Positions 21,405-21,891 of a DNA stretch of 21,891 nucleotides are shown here, one piece after another. This DNA comes from Verrucomicrobiales bacterium (GTDB taxonomy: Bacteria; Verrucomicrobiota; Verrucomicrobiia; Verrucomicrobiales; DEV007). Positions within the stretch are counted from its first letter, which is position 1. Each line of letters begins with the position of its first letter. The position numbers were made by a program, and so were the translations under genes. Where the stretch lies: positions 1 to 21,891 of the forward strand of contig JAKISY010000076.1 of NCBI GenBank assembly GCA_021648365.1, in the 5' to 3' direction. The notes beneath the pieces were generated by a model. It saw only the letters and a program-made list of their open reading frames with translations, searched no databases and was not told where the DNA came from.

Positions 21405-21891
21405 ATGAATCCGCCACCACCACCAAATAGAAACGAGTCGCCACCTCCGTCAAACAAGGGCTGCAAGTGGTTGGCTGTCGGAGGATGTGTGTTATCCCTG
21501 ATATTGGTAGTGGCGATAGGTATTGGAACCTATTTGGTTGTGAATTATGCTCGTGAAAATAGGCAAAAAGTTCGACAGGTGGCGAACTCCATGCAGCCTG
21601 CTCGAATGCAGCCAGAGTTTTTGGAATTGCTGAATGCGATCAGTTCAACTCTGGAGACACCATCGAGTGAGCAAGCGATTGGCAAGGTGGATCAGCAAGG
21701 CTCGGATCCTTATTTGAAGAAGGCAAAACTTTTGTTGGTGAACAAGAAGTATCAAGACTTGGATAAACTCTTGTCGGCTTGTTATAAAGGCAAGTTGATG
21801 ACGAAGCAGGGTTTTTTCATCTATCGTAAGATGATCGATGCTCTGGTCGAAACTAAAGGGCTAAGGGCATGGGTAAAGGCGACAGATAGCA
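21405..21891 (+). CDS. Single-pass membrane protein, 3' end missing
   Basis: The frame opens at ATG 21405 and stays open to the window edge (162 codons). It begins with a proline-rich segment (NPPPPPNRNESPPPSN), then a transmembrane helix at about 24-47 (LAVGGCVLSLILVVAIGIGT), then a helical soluble region (about 60-162) rich in leucine and lysine. The proline-rich head probably stays in the cytosol with the helical part outside. The repeated pattern of short helices (DPYLKKAKLLLVNKKYQDLDKLLS) recalls TPR-like repeats but is not diagnostic. I do not recognise the family. It lies 39 bp after the oxidoreductase and may be co-transcribed. Confidence 0.7.
   Translation, partial: MNPPPPPNRNESPPPSNKGCKWLAVGGCVLSLILVVAIGIGTYLVVNYARENRQKVRQVANSMQPARMQPEFLELLNAISSTLETPSSEQAIGKVDQQGSDPYLKKAKLLLVNKKYQDLDKLLSACYKGKLMTKQGFFIYRKMIDALVETKGLRAWVKATDS

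Overview
The window looks like a chromosomal segment from a member of the Verrucomicrobiota; Planctomycetota is the main alternative. The strongest hints are a PSD1 (DUF1549/DUF1553) plus DUF1501 gene pair at the left edge, a large-type PurF, a release factor 2 with a cyanobacteria-like GGQ context, and very few Shine-Dalgarno sequences. No ribosomal RNA, tRNA or CRISPR array was found, so the phylum call is inference.

Layout. Positions 2-2773 (+) hold the 3' end of a PSD1-type gene and a Tat-exported DUF1501 protein, a pair typical of PVC-group carbohydrate catabolic loci. A convergent spacer with hairpins and a short tandem repeat follows. Positions 3094-11094 (-) are a de novo purine operon, transcribed purC-like, purS (tandem), purL, purQ, purM, purF. 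It supplies amidotransferase step 1, the three-part FGAM synthase, AIR synthetase and SAICAR synthase. Divergent from it, pyrD (11229-12257, +) makes orotate for pyrimidines and is followed by a DUF302 gene. Purine and pyrimidine synthesis thus share one divergent control region of about 135 bp.

Positions 12943-14764 hold an accessory patch: an ORF carrying only the last part of an Rhs core plus a roughly 215-residue variable tip, then a small membrane-anchored protein. The patch is AT-richer than its surroundings and may be an orphan toxin-tip and partner cassette. Next comes a 549-bp gene-free island (14765-15313) packed with palindromes.

The right third holds housekeeping genes: prfB (-), a short recO (+), an LptF/LptG-family permease with an unusual N-terminal membrane extension (+), a protein ending in seven perfect EESN repeats (+), an AlkD-like DNA alkylation repair protein (-), a 3-hydroxyisobutyrate-dehydrogenase-type oxidoreductase (+), and the start of a single-pass membrane protein running off the edge.

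At a larger scale, the + strand is C-rich left of about 13.28 kb and G-rich to the right, largely independent of gene direction. The change falls in the Rhs/palindrome area and could mark a replication-strand switch (origin-like polarity) or a rearrangement junction. Several intergenic spacers carry related short repeats: triplets of ATCCGTG or ATCTGCG in matching flanks, arrays of TCTCAAA heptamers, and small perfect hairpins. These are the least explained structures in the window.
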